Source: Mycolicibacterium sp. GF69
Lineage (GTDB): Bacteria > Actinomycetota > Actinomycetes > Mycobacteriales > Mycobacteriaceae
Assembly: GCF_003284965.1 (NCBI RefSeq)
Contig: NZ_QMEW01000003.1
Coordinates: 166,188-230,187 of the forward strand
DNA length: 64,000 bases
Direction of reading: 5' to 3'
The translations under genes and the position numbers were made by a program. Under the pieces are notes generated by a model. The model ran no database searches. It saw nothing but the letters and a program-made list of their open reading frames with translations, and had not been told where the DNA came from. This document shows, piece by piece, positions 36,983 to 45,168 of the stretch. Within the stretch, counting starts at the first letter, position 1. Each line of letters opens with the position of its first letter.

Positions 36983-38767
36983 CTACGGAGCGGGTTGGAT
37001 GGGCAGTTGCGGAGCCGGCACCCAGGGCAGGCCGGGGATGGTGGGGTACGGCGGTGTCGGACTCCAGGGCGGTGAGGTCGTCGTCGGCGGTTCCGTCGTG
37101 GTCGGTGACGGCTGTGTCGTCGTCGGCGGTTCCGTCGTAGTCGGTGGCGGCTGCGTCGTCGTCGGCGGTTCGGTCGTCGTCGGCGGTGGTGGCTCCGGCG
37201 ACGGCGCCGGCTCGGTGACGGTCTGCGTCACCGGCGGGGGCGGCTCGTACACGGTCTGCGGCGGTGGCTGGGTCTCTGGTGGCGGCGCAGCGGGAGTCGG
37301 TGTCGCCGGTCGCGGGGTCATCGTCATGGGTGGTGCGGTGGTCGATGCGGGTGCGGGTGCGGACCGGTCGCCGGGGGCCACCCACAACACCGCGGCCGCC
37401 AGCGCAGCCAGCAGCACCAGGGCGCCGCCCGCGAGCGGTACGGCCGGGTTGCGGTACCACGGTGTCGGCCGCGCCGGCAGGTCATCCCAGGATTCGTCCT
37501 CGAACTGCAGCTGCGGCCGTACGTCGGCGTCGTCTGGGCCCGGCGCATAGTCGTACGGGTCGCCGGCCGCGACCTCGGGGACCGCGTCGGCATCCGACCA
37601 CGCCAGTGCGCCGAAGCCGCTCGATTGCGGCGAGACCTCATCCGTCTGCGGGTCGACCTCGGGCGCCATGGCGGTCGCAGCGGCTGCCGCAGCGGCGGCG
37701 GGACTCGGGGACATGGCCGTCACACCCTCTTCGACGGTGCCCCGGACGGCGGCCAGCGCGCCACCCTCGGCCGCGGTCAGTTCGGGGTGGCCGGTGGTGA
37801 TGAGCGGCACTCGGAACCGTTCCGACAGCGTTGTGGTGAAGACCGGGATGCGCGCCCCGCCGCCCACCGATGCGAGGGCCGACAGTTCACGAATTCCGTT
37901 GCGCTCCAGAGTGTCCTGTAACACATCCGCGAACGCGGCGACCGGGCCGCGCAGCACTTCGTCGAGTTCGGTGCGGGTCAGACGCACATCGCTGCGGTGC
38001 CCGGGCAGGTCGGCCACCAGCGACGTGAACGCCGCCGTGGACAGCCGCTCTTTGGCGCCGCGGCACTGCGCGCGCAACCGCGACAGCGATCCGATCGCCG
38101 AGGTGCTGGACAGGTCGATGCTCCCGGCCGCGGACAGGTCATCGAGGACGTGGGTGAGCAGTGCCTGGTCGGCCAGGTCACCGGACAGGTCGGTGTGCCG
38201 TACGGTGTCGCCGACCCGCGTGTAACCGTTGTCCGCGTCGAGCAGGCTGATGCTGGTGCCGGTGCCACCGAAGTCGCAAAGCGCGATGACGCCGCGGGTG
38301 GGTACGCCCGGCTCGTTCTGCAGTGCGCTCAGCGCGGCAACCGCATCGGAGACGACGGGCGCCGGCCGGGGCTGTTGGAACTCGGGAATCGCTGCCAGTG
38401 CGCCGCGCAGCGCCTCGACGGCGGCGGGCCGCCAGTGCGCAGGATGTGTCACCACCACCGGGCCGGGGGGTCGCCGCCCGCCTCCGATCACATAGAGCAT
38501 GGCCCGCAGCGCGTCGGCGAGCACGACTTCGGCACGGTGCGTGGAGCCGTCGGCTGCGACGATGCCTACGGGGTCCCCGGCCCGATCCACGAAATCGGTG
38601 AGTATCAGGCCACGCTCGTCGAGGTTGGGGTTCTCGCTGGGCACGCCGACCTCCGGCGGTCGGTGCGCGAACCGTGTGAGCACCGGCGACCGGGTCAACG
38701 CCGACCTGCCTCCTACGACGGCCGCCAGGTTGGTGGCCCCAACCGACAGCCCTACCCCGTCAGCCAT
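36983..38767 (-). CDS. Hsp70-like ATPase-domain membrane protein with Pro/Thr-rich tail
   Basis: The 594-aa protein starts at ATG 38767 (GLSVGATNLAAVVGG is the phosphate-1 loop). It has actin/Hsp70-like features: VIALCDFGGTGTSISLLDAD (phosphate 2) and ALASVGGGARIPVFTTTLSE (adenosine motif). There is no substrate-binding domain. A linker is followed by one transmembrane helix near residue 460 (VPLAGGALVLLAALAAAVLW), and an exported tail is rich in Pro and Thr with three PTTTEPPTTTQP repeats. It matches Rv2264c. It is coupled to the upstream reductase-like gene by TGATG. The function is unknown; signalling at the envelope is inference. Confidence 0.85.
   Translation of the reverse strand: MADGVGLSVGATNLAAVVGGRSALTRSPVLTRFAHRPPEVGVPSENPNLDERGLILTDFVDRAGDPVGIVAADGSTHRAEVVLADALRAMLYVIGGGRRPPGPVVVTHPAHWRPAAVEALRGALAAIPEFQQPRPAPVVSDAVAALSALQNEPGVPTRGVIALCDFGGTGTSISLLDADNGYTRVGDTVRHTDLSGDLADQALLTHVLDDLSAAGSIDLSSTSAIGSLSRLRAQCRGAKERLSTAAFTSLVADLPGHRSDVRLTRTELDEVLRGPVAAFADVLQDTLERNGIRELSALASVGGGARIPVFTTTLSERFRVPLITTGHPELTAAEGGALAAVRGTVEEGVTAMSPSPAAAAAAAATAMAPEVDPQTDEVSPQSSGFGALAWSDADAVPEVAAGDPYDYAPGPDDADVRPQLQFEDESWDDLPARPTPWYRNPAVPLAGGALVLLAALAAAVLWVAPGDRSAPAPASTTAPPMTMTPRPATPTPAAPPPETQPPPQTVYEPPPPVTQTVTEPAPSPEPPPPTTTEPPTTTQPPPTTTEPPTTTQPSPTTTEPPTTTSPPWSPTPPYPTIPGLPWVPAPQLPIQPAP
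37080..37187 (-). repeat. 36-bp in-frame repeat encoding PTTTEPPTTTQP
   Basis: Three consecutive 36-base copies at 37080-37115, 37116-37151 and 37152-37187 encode 12-residue Pro/Thr repeats in the exported tail of the Hsp70-like protein. The third copy has diverged most. Copy-number differences between strains would change tail length without a frameshift. Confidence 0.85.
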
Positions 38768-39855
38768 CAGCGGATGGTGCCTTCGCCTGCAATCAAAGGC
38801 AAATCCAGGGCGGTCACCCAGCCCGGCGAGAGGTCGTTGACCGCGGGGACCGCGTTGAGTGCACGCAGGCCCGTCGCGAGGCATCCGGCCGCGGCGGCGT
38901 CACGGCCCGAGCCGTCGGTGAACCGGAACGCGGTCTCCTGGAAGATGCTGGGGGTGCCTTCGATATCGACGCGGTAGACGTCGTTTTCGTTGCCCGAAGG
39001 CCAGTCGGGTGCGGCGTCGTTGCCGATGCGGTTCACGTGTTCGAGCTGGATTCGGGTCTCGCCCCGGTAGACACCGTTGATGGTGAACCGCACGGCAGCG
39101 ACGTTGCCGGGCGCGATGATTCCTTTCGCGGTCTTGCGTTCCGTCGGTGTCACCCACTTGTCCCACGTCGTGGTGATCTCGTCGAGCATGATGCCCGCGG
39201 CGTGCGCGATCATCGGAACGGTTGCACCCCAAGCGAATACGAGGATGTCGGGGTTCTGCAGCAGGGGCCGGTACTCGGGCGGTTTGCCGATGCCCATCTC
39301 CCGGTCGTAGTCACCGGCATAGTTCGTGTAGTCGAGCAGTTCGGAGGCACGGACCTTACGCACCTCCGAGCACAGCCCCATCAGCGTCATCGGGAAGAGA
39401 TCGTTGGCGAACCCGGGGTCGATGCCGGTGGTAAGGCACGACGCCTCGCCGAGTTCGCACGCTTCGGTGATGGGTTCGATCCAGTTCGGCGGGTTGAGGT
39501 GCATGGTCGGCCAGATCCACGGCGTCATCGCGGTCGAGCAGACGTCGATTCCGGCCCGCAGGAACCGGGTGATCAGCGCGATGTTGTCATCCGCGCGGTT
39601 CGCCGTGGGCCCGTAGTGGACCAACGCATCGGGTCGCAGCGCGATGAGCGCGTCGACGTCGTCGGTTGCCGTCAGTCCCAGCGGGGTGGCCAGGCCGCAG
39701 ATCTCGCCGACATCGCGCCCCACCTTGTCGGGGTTGCTCACCCCGACGCCGACCAACTCGAACCGCGGGTGCGCGACGATCTCGGGGATCACCATCTTGC
39801 CCACGAAACCGGTGCCCCAGACGACTATCCGCTTCTTCTGAGAATCAACAGCCAC
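38767..39855 (-). CDS. NAD(P)-binding dihydrodipicolinate-reductase-like oxidoreductase
   Basis: The 362-aa protein begins with a Rossmann motif IVVWGTGFVGKMVIPEIVAH and has a second domain resembling dihydrodipicolinate reductase or 2,4-diaminopentanoate dehydrogenase. It contains CLTTGIDPGFANDLFPMTLM and VYRGETRIQLEHVNRIG. Such proteins are frequent in mycobacteria near steroid or terpenoid genes, where their substrates are unclear. The stop overlaps the ATG of the Hsp70-like gene by one base, so they are co-translated, although no functional link is evident. Confidence 0.85.
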   Translation of the reverse strand: MAVDSQKKRIVVWGTGFVGKMVIPEIVAHPRFELVGVGVSNPDKVGRDVGEICGLATPLGLTATDDVDALIALRPDALVHYGPTANRADDNIALITRFLRAGIDVCSTAMTPWIWPTMHLNPPNWIEPITEACELGEASCLTTGIDPGFANDLFPMTLMGLCSEVRKVRASELLDYTNYAGDYDREMGIGKPPEYRPLLQNPDILVFAWGATVPMIAHAAGIMLDEITTTWDKWVTPTERKTAKGIIAPGNVAAVRFTINGVYRGETRIQLEHVNRIGNDAAPDWPSGNENDVYRVDIEGTPSIFQETAFRFTDGSGRDAAAAGCLATGLRALNAVPAVNDLSPGWVTALDLPLIAGEGTIR

Positions 39856-39963
39856 GCGTGGTCGCTACCTTTCGATCGGTCCCCATGTCCGCCCACCCTA
39901 GGCCCACGGCGTTGAGACTGCGTACAGGTCGCGCCGTCATCGCGGAGTCGATGAGAGTCGCCA

Positions 39964-41097
39964 CTACAGGTTGATCGGGTCGGAAGGATCTGGTCCCTTC
40001 GTGCTGTCTTTGAGTGCGGCCTTGAACTGCATGGCGCGGTAGGGCCAGCCGGTGGCGGTGTTCCATTGCGACACCACCAATCCGACACCGCCGGCGGTGT
40101 CGAAGCGCGACCCGGGCAACAAGTAGCCGCCGTACAACTGGGCGACCCGGCTGCCGACGTGGTTCTCCGCGTCCCATGCCGAGCCGACGACCGGCGTCTG
40201 GATCGGCGTGGTGTGCATGTTCGCGACGGGCGATGCCACCACCCGGTAGCCGAGCGCGTACTTCGACGCCAGGAAACCGCCCAGGACCCACTTACCGGGC
40301 GCGACACGGCGGAACGCAAGCTCGCCCCACCGCTCGCCGGCCGGTGTGATGGGTGTCGCCGACGTGCCCCACGCCCACCGTCGGCCATCGAAACCCCAAC
40401 TCAGGTAACGGTTGCGGTCTCCGATGTGTTCGGGGCGAACCCGCATCAGGATGATGCCCTTGTCGCGCTGGAATCCGGTGGCGGCCGCATACACCCAGCC
40501 GTCGTCGGGGTCGTGATCCCACGCCCAGCACTGTGCGTGACCGTCGTGCAGGCCGGCGGGAAAGTTGGCTTTCTCACCCAGGTGGGCCCAGCTGACACCG
40601 CTGTCGCGCGAGCGCCAGATCTCGGTCCACATGACGGTGCCGAAGCCCCGGTTGACGATGGCGTGCAGATACATCGAATCGCCCACGGTCAGCAGGTCCG
40701 AGGGGATGACGGTGCTGATGCCGCCGCGACGCCATCCGGTGCCCGCGTGGTCGTGCTCGTAGTGCCACAGCTGGCGCGCGTAGTCGGGGTCGTCACCGCC
40801 GGCGCGTTCGTAGACGATCTCGTGGTCGGCGTCCCCGGTGCCGATCAGCACCACCGGTGAGCGCCAATCGCCCTCCCCCACCTTGCGACCCGAGAAGGTG
40901 TCGCCGAACACCGACACCAGTTTGCCGTTCGGCGCGATCACCGAGGCACCGAGATCGGTGCACGTGACACCCCACCGGTCGGTCCGGCCGGGTCCGGTCA
41001 GGTCGACGGCCTTGCCGCCCCGAAGCGGTAGGCGCGCCCGCGGCGTGGGCTGCAGGCCGCGGCCGGCTCCTCGGCCGATCGACGGATCGTCAGGCAC
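39964..41097 (-). CDS. DUF4185 protein, candidate endo-D-arabinanase (GH183)
   Basis: The 377-aa protein carries DUF4185 features: TDRWGVTCTDLGASVIAPNG with an Asp that could be catalytic, VSVFGDTFSGRKVGEGDWRS, and beta-propeller-like blades with EIWRSRDSGVSWAHLG. DUF4185 enzymes have been reported as endo-D-arabinofuranases (family GH183) acting on mycobacterial arabinogalactan and lipoarabinomannan. No signal peptide is visible, so export is unclear. The start codon GTG 41097 immediately follows the stop of the secreted protein gene (TAG then GTG), so the two are coupled. Catalytic residues are assigned by position only. Confidence 0.82.
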   Translation of the reverse strand: MPDDPSIGRGAGRGLQPTPRARLPLRGGKAVDLTGPGRTDRWGVTCTDLGASVIAPNGKLVSVFGDTFSGRKVGEGDWRSPVVLIGTGDADHEIVYERAGGDDPDYARQLWHYEHDHAGTGWRRGGISTVIPSDLLTVGDSMYLHAIVNRGFGTVMWTEIWRSRDSGVSWAHLGEKANFPAGLHDGHAQCWAWDHDPDDGWVYAAATGFQRDKGIILMRVRPEHIGDRNRYLSWGFDGRRWAWGTSATPITPAGERWGELAFRRVAPGKWVLGGFLASKYALGYRVVASPVANMHTTPIQTPVVGSAWDAENHVGSRVAQLYGGYLLPGSRFDTAGGVGLVVSQWNTATGWPYRAMQFKAALKDSTKGPDPSDPINL

Positions 41098-41643
41098 CTA
41101 GAAGCAGCGACGCAGGCCGCCGGGCTCGCAGATCAGCGGATACGGCGTGACGGGGATGGCCAGCGGCTCCTTGAACGACATCGTCAGCGGAAGGTTGACC
41201 ATGCCAGGCTGTTCGCCGCAGACCGCGCCGTGGATGATCGAGGCCGTGCCGGTCAGCGTGCTCCCGTTGAACGAGTAGATCTCTTTCTGGAGAGCGGTGC
41301 TGCCGTCCGGGCAGTTGCGGATCGAGTCGAAGGTGTTGGCCTGGAACGTCCAGTCGCCGCCGACCATGTTCGCCTCGGCGCCGCCGCGGCCCGCCGGGGT
41401 GACCTTCAGCCGGCATCCGACGGCATCGATCAACGGCTCGCGCAGGTCGCCGACGGTCGGCACGCAGATCGGGTAGATCTCCCACGTCGTTTCGGCCTGC
41501 CCGCCGATCCTGACGGTGTAGACGCCTTCCGGGGTGTCCGGCGACCGGACATCGCCCTGGCCGGCCGCGGTGGCGGCACCGACGAGCGCGGCCGCGGCGA
41601 CCAGGATGGCGGCGGTGAGCAGCCGCGTGATCGTCTTCGTCAA
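41098..41643 (-). CDS. Secreted protein of unknown function, paired with DUF4185
   Basis: The 181-aa protein has a Sec signal peptide (ITRLLTAAILVAAAALVGAATAAGQ) with a likely AxA cleavage near residue 27. The mature part has six cysteines (in IYPICVP, AVGCRLK, RNCPDG, GAVCGEQ, LICEPG and RRCF), suggesting disulphides. It starts at TTG 41643 after GGAAGGG. The central segment TWEIYPICVPTVGDLREPL is typical of small mycobacterial exported proteins without a known function. It precedes the DUF4185 gene with no intervening base. Confidence 0.8.
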   Translation of the reverse strand: MTKTITRLLTAAILVAAAALVGAATAAGQGDVRSPDTPEGVYTVRIGGQAETTWEIYPICVPTVGDLREPLIDAVGCRLKVTPAGRGGAEANMVGGDWTFQANTFDSIRNCPDGSTALQKEIYSFNGSTLTGTASIIHGAVCGEQPGMVNLPLTMSFKEPLAIPVTPYPLICEPGGLRRCF

Positions 41644-41780
41644 CCTCGTGCCCTTCCAGCCGTCTACGGTGGTCTGAGTATCTCAGTGTGCACCTGGCAT
41701 CGTCACGGCTTTCCTCGGCTCCGCGTTTCGGTAGTCGCGGCCGATGGGTACGACGATGCGCACGAGCGCGGGGTGGAGGC

Positions 41781-43310
41781 ATGAAACGACTGGTGGCAGT
41801 GGTCGCCGTCATCACCGCCGCAGCAGCCGCCGCGCTGACGGCGTGCTCCACCGGTCAGCGGGTCGACCTCGGCGAATCGTCGAACTACCTGGTCGCCGCG
41901 ATCGCCGGCGAACCCGACCAACTGGATCCGCACAAGACCAGCGCCTACTTCTCCTTCGAAGTGCTCGAAAACGTCTTCGACACGCTGGTCGAACCCGACG
42001 CCGAGCTTGAGATGCGGCCCGCGCTGGCCCAGTCCTGGGATGTCAGCCCCGATCAGCTGTCCTGGACGTTCCATCTGCGGCCGGGTGTGACGTTTCACGA
42101 CGGCAGCCCGTTCACCGCGGACGACGTCGTGTTCTCGTATCGACGCATCATCGACGAGCAACTGGCCAACGTCGACAAGTTCAGCGCCGTCGCCGACGTG
42201 CGCGCCGTCGACCCGCTGACCGCGGTAATCCGCGTCAAGCACCCCACGCCGAACCTGTTGACCAACATCGGCGGGTTCAAGGGCATGGCGATCGTGGCGC
42301 GCCGCAACGTCGAAACCGGTCAGGTCGCCACCCATCCGATCGGCACCGGCCCGTTCGAATTCGTCTCCCAGAAGAGCGGCGACTCGATCACATTGCGGGC
42401 CAATCCGTCGTATTGGGGCGGTGCCCCGAACCTGCCCGGCGTGACGTTTCGCTTCATCTCTGAACCGTCGACCGCGCTGTCGGCGTTGCAGGCCGGCGAA
42501 GTCGACTGGACCGACGCCATCCCGCCGCAACGGGTCGCGCAGCTGCGCGACGACGACTCGCTGCACCTGGCGGTGACCGCGAGCAACGACTACTGGTACC
42601 TGGCCCTCAACGAGGCACACGAACCGTGGGACGACGTGCGGGCGCGCCGCGCCGTCGGCTACGCCATCGACCGTGCCGCGATCGTGCAGGCGACCAGCTA
42701 CGGCACCGCGACGGCGAACCAACTCGCCATCCCCGAGGGCAACCCGTGGTACGTCGACTATGACCGCTACCGCTTCGACCCGGACACCGCCGCCCGCCTG
42801 CTCGACGAGGCGGGGGTCGGCGACGTCGACCTCGACATGCTGGTCACCAGCGAATACCCCGAGACCGTGACCGCCGCGCAGGTGATCGCCGATAACCTTG
42901 CGCCACTTGGCATCACGGTCGACATTCGCACCGTCGACTTCGCCACCTGGCTCGACGAACAGAACAGCGGACACTTCGACATGCTGATGATGGGTTGGCT
43001 CGGCAACATCGACCCCGACGACTTCTACTACGCCCAGCACCACACCGACGGCACCAGCAACGCACAGAAGTTCTCCAACCCCACGGTGGACCGGCTGCTC
43101 GACGCGGGCCGCGTCGAGACCGACCGTCGGGCGCGCTTCGAGGACTACCGGCGCGCCGCGACGATCATCGCCGACGAGGTGAGCTACCTCTACTTGTACA
43201 ACCCGTCGGTCATCCAGGCGTGGGCGACCGATCTGACCGGCTACCAGGCCCGCCGTGACGGGGCCGTACGGTTCCGCACCGTCGGGTTGCGCGGAGACGA
43301 AACCACATGA
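41781..43310 (+). CDS. Peptide ABC transporter substrate-binding lipoprotein
   Basis: The 509-aa protein belongs to SBP_bac_5 (DppA/OppA). A lipoprotein signal ends ALTACSTG with Cys near residue 20. The family signature is LEMRPALAQSWDVSPDQLSW followed by TFHLRPGVTFHDGSPFTADD. ATG 41781 follows GGGTGGAGGC and is preferred over the longer frame. It binds di- or oligopeptides outside the membrane and delivers them to the permeases encoded next. All four transporter genes overlap by 4 bases, forming a tight operon. Confidence 0.95.
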   Translation: MKRLVAVVAVITAAAAAALTACSTGQRVDLGESSNYLVAAIAGEPDQLDPHKTSAYFSFEVLENVFDTLVEPDAELEMRPALAQSWDVSPDQLSWTFHLRPGVTFHDGSPFTADDVVFSYRRIIDEQLANVDKFSAVADVRAVDPLTAVIRVKHPTPNLLTNIGGFKGMAIVARRNVETGQVATHPIGTGPFEFVSQKSGDSITLRANPSYWGGAPNLPGVTFRFISEPSTALSALQAGEVDWTDAIPPQRVAQLRDDDSLHLAVTASNDYWYLALNEAHEPWDDVRARRAVGYAIDRAAIVQATSYGTATANQLAIPEGNPWYVDYDRYRFDPDTAARLLDEAGVGDVDLDMLVTSEYPETVTAAQVIADNLAPLGITVDIRTVDFATWLDEQNSGHFDMLMMGWLGNIDPDDFYYAQHHTDGTSNAQKFSNPTVDRLLDAGRVETDRRARFEDYRRAATIIADEVSYLYLYNPSVIQAWATDLTGYQARRDGAVRFRTVGLRGDETT

Positions 43311-44275
43311 CGCGCTTGCTCACCCATCCGATCGTGCGGTTCCTGACCCGCCGGTTGGCGTACTCGGCGGTGGTGTTGCTCGGGGTGTCGGTGCTCAGTT
43401 TCGCGCTGGTGCATCTGGTGCCCGGCGACCCGGTACGCATCGCGCTGGGCACGCGCTACACCCCGCAGGCCTATGAAGCGCTGCGGTCGGCCAGCGGCCT
43501 GGACCGGCCGATCGTCGAGCAGTTCGTCGCCTACCTCGGTTCCGCGCTCACCGGCGATCTCGGGGTCAGCTTCCGCAACGGCGACCCGGTGACGCAGATC
43601 CTGCTGGAACGATTGCCCGCGACGGTGTCGCTGGCGTCGGTCGGCATCGTGATCGCATTGCTGATCGCGATTCCCGCCGGTATCTGGGCGGCATTGCACG
43701 AGGGCCGGCGCAGCGATGCGATCGTGCGGGTCGGTAGCCAGCTCGGTGTCTCGATCCCGGATTTCTGGATGGGCATTCTGCTGATCGCGTTGTTCGCATC
43801 TACGCTGCACTGGCTGCCCACGTCGGGGTACCGCCCACTGTTCGACGACCCGACCGGGTGGTTGCGCCACCTTGTCCTGCCCGCGCTGACCGTAGGCGTG
43901 GTGGCGGGTGCCATCATGACGCGGTATGTCCGCTCGGCGGTGCTCGAGGTCGCCTCGATGGGATACGTGCGCACCGCACGCTCGAAAGGTCTTGCGCCGC
44001 GGGTTGTCACGCTGCGCCACACCGTGCGCAACGCGCTGATACCCGTGTTGACGATCACCGGTATTCAACTGGCCACGATCATGTCGGGCGTCATCGTCGT
44101 CGAGGTGGTGTTCGCCTGGCCCGGATTGGGCCGGCTGGTCTACAACGCGGTCGCGGCCCGCGACTACGCGGTCATCCAGGGCACGGTGCTGCTGGTCGCG
44201 GCGCTGTTCCTGCTGATCAACCTGATCGTCGATGTGCTGTACGCAGTCGTCGACCCGAGGATCCGGCTGTCATGA
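43307..44275 (+). CDS. Peptide ABC transporter permease, DppB type
   Basis: The 322-aa permease has six predicted transmembrane helices. The DppB/OppB start is RFLTRRLAYSAVVLLGVSVL then FALVHLVPGDPVRIALG, and the EAA-loop motif is YVRTARSKGLAPRVVTLRHT followed by VRNALIPVLTITG. It forms half of the channel with the next gene product. The start overlaps the binding-protein stop (ATGA). Confidence 0.95.
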   Translation: MTRLLTHPIVRFLTRRLAYSAVVLLGVSVLSFALVHLVPGDPVRIALGTRYTPQAYEALRSASGLDRPIVEQFVAYLGSALTGDLGVSFRNGDPVTQILLERLPATVSLASVGIVIALLIAIPAGIWAALHEGRRSDAIVRVGSQLGVSIPDFWMGILLIALFASTLHWLPTSGYRPLFDDPTGWLRHLVLPALTVGVVAGAIMTRYVRSAVLEVASMGYVRTARSKGLAPRVVTLRHTVRNALIPVLTITGIQLATIMSGVIVVEVVFAWPGLGRLVYNAVAARDYAVIQGTVLLVAALFLLINLIVDVLYAVVDPRIRLS

Positions 44276-45168
44276 CGACCGCTACCCGAACATCGTCGCT
44301 GCAGGTGCTGATGCGCAACCCGGTGACGGTGCTGAGTACCGCTCTGCTCATCGTCATCGCGTTCATCGCACTCACCGCGAATTGGATTGCGCCGTACGGG
44401 ATCAACGACGTCGACGTGCCGAACGCTCTGCAACCGCCTGGCGGCGCACATTGGTTCGGCACCGACGAACTGGGCCGTGACGTGTTCTCCCGGGTGCTGG
44501 TGGCGACGCAGGCGTCGATGCACGTCGCCGTGGTCAGCGTGACGTTCGCCCTGGTCGTCGGCGTGACGGTCGGGGTGGTCTCGGGCTACCGCGGCGGTTG
44601 GCTCGACACCGTGTTCATGCGCGTCGTCGACGTAATGTTCGCATTCCCGGTGCTGCTGCTCGCGCTGGCCGTGGTGGCGATCCTGGGTCCCGGTGTCACG
44701 ACGACGATCCTGGCGATCGGCATCGTGTACACGCCGATCTTCGCGCGGGTGGCGCGGGCCAGCACGATGAGCGTGCGCGTCGAACCGTTCGTGTCGGTGT
44801 CGCGCAGCATGGGCACCGGGCACCTCTACATCCTCGGTCGCCACATCCTGCCGAACATCGCCGCACCGGTGGTCGTGCAGACGTCGCTGTCGCTGGCGTT
44901 CGCGATCCTGTCCGAGGCGGCGTTGTCGTTTCTGGGGTTGGGTATTCAGCCGCCGCAGCCGTCGTTGGGGCGGATGATCTTCGACTCGCAGGGGTTCGTG
45001 ACGATGGCGTGGTGGATGGCGGTGTTCCCCGGCGCCGCGATCTTCGTCGCCGTCCTGGCGTTCAATCTGCTCGGCGATGGTCTGCGCGATGTGTTGGATC
45101 CCCGGCAGCGCACCATGATCGAGGCCCGCGCACGCAACGAGCGGAAACCACCGGAGAGTAAGCGGTGA
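44272..45168 (+). CDS. Peptide ABC transporter permease, DppC type
   Basis: The 298-aa permease starts at ATG 44272 inside the previous stop. It has the DppC N-terminal cytoplasmic helix followed by the conserved GGAHWFGTDELGRDVFSRVL and six transmembrane segments. The EAA-like loop is SVSRSMGTGHLYILGRHILP then NIAAPVVVQTSL. The long reading frame that begins at 43858 lies within dppB in another frame and is not a start. Confidence 0.95.
   Translation: MTTATRTSSLQVLMRNPVTVLSTALLIVIAFIALTANWIAPYGINDVDVPNALQPPGGAHWFGTDELGRDVFSRVLVATQASMHVAVVSVTFALVVGVTVGVVSGYRGGWLDTVFMRVVDVMFAFPVLLLALAVVAILGPGVTTTILAIGIVYTPIFARVARASTMSVRVEPFVSVSRSMGTGHLYILGRHILPNIAAPVVVQTSLSLAFAILSEAALSFLGLGIQPPQPSLGRMIFDSQGFVTMAWWMAVFPGAAIFVAVLAFNLLGDGLRDVLDPRQRTMIEARARNERKPPESKR

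Noticed and set aside
41703..43043. Antisense frame opposite the peptide-binding protein gene
   Set aside because: Low-complexity Val/Arg/Asp/Gly composition and full overlap with a clear SBP_bac_5 gene; no start or ribosome site supports it.
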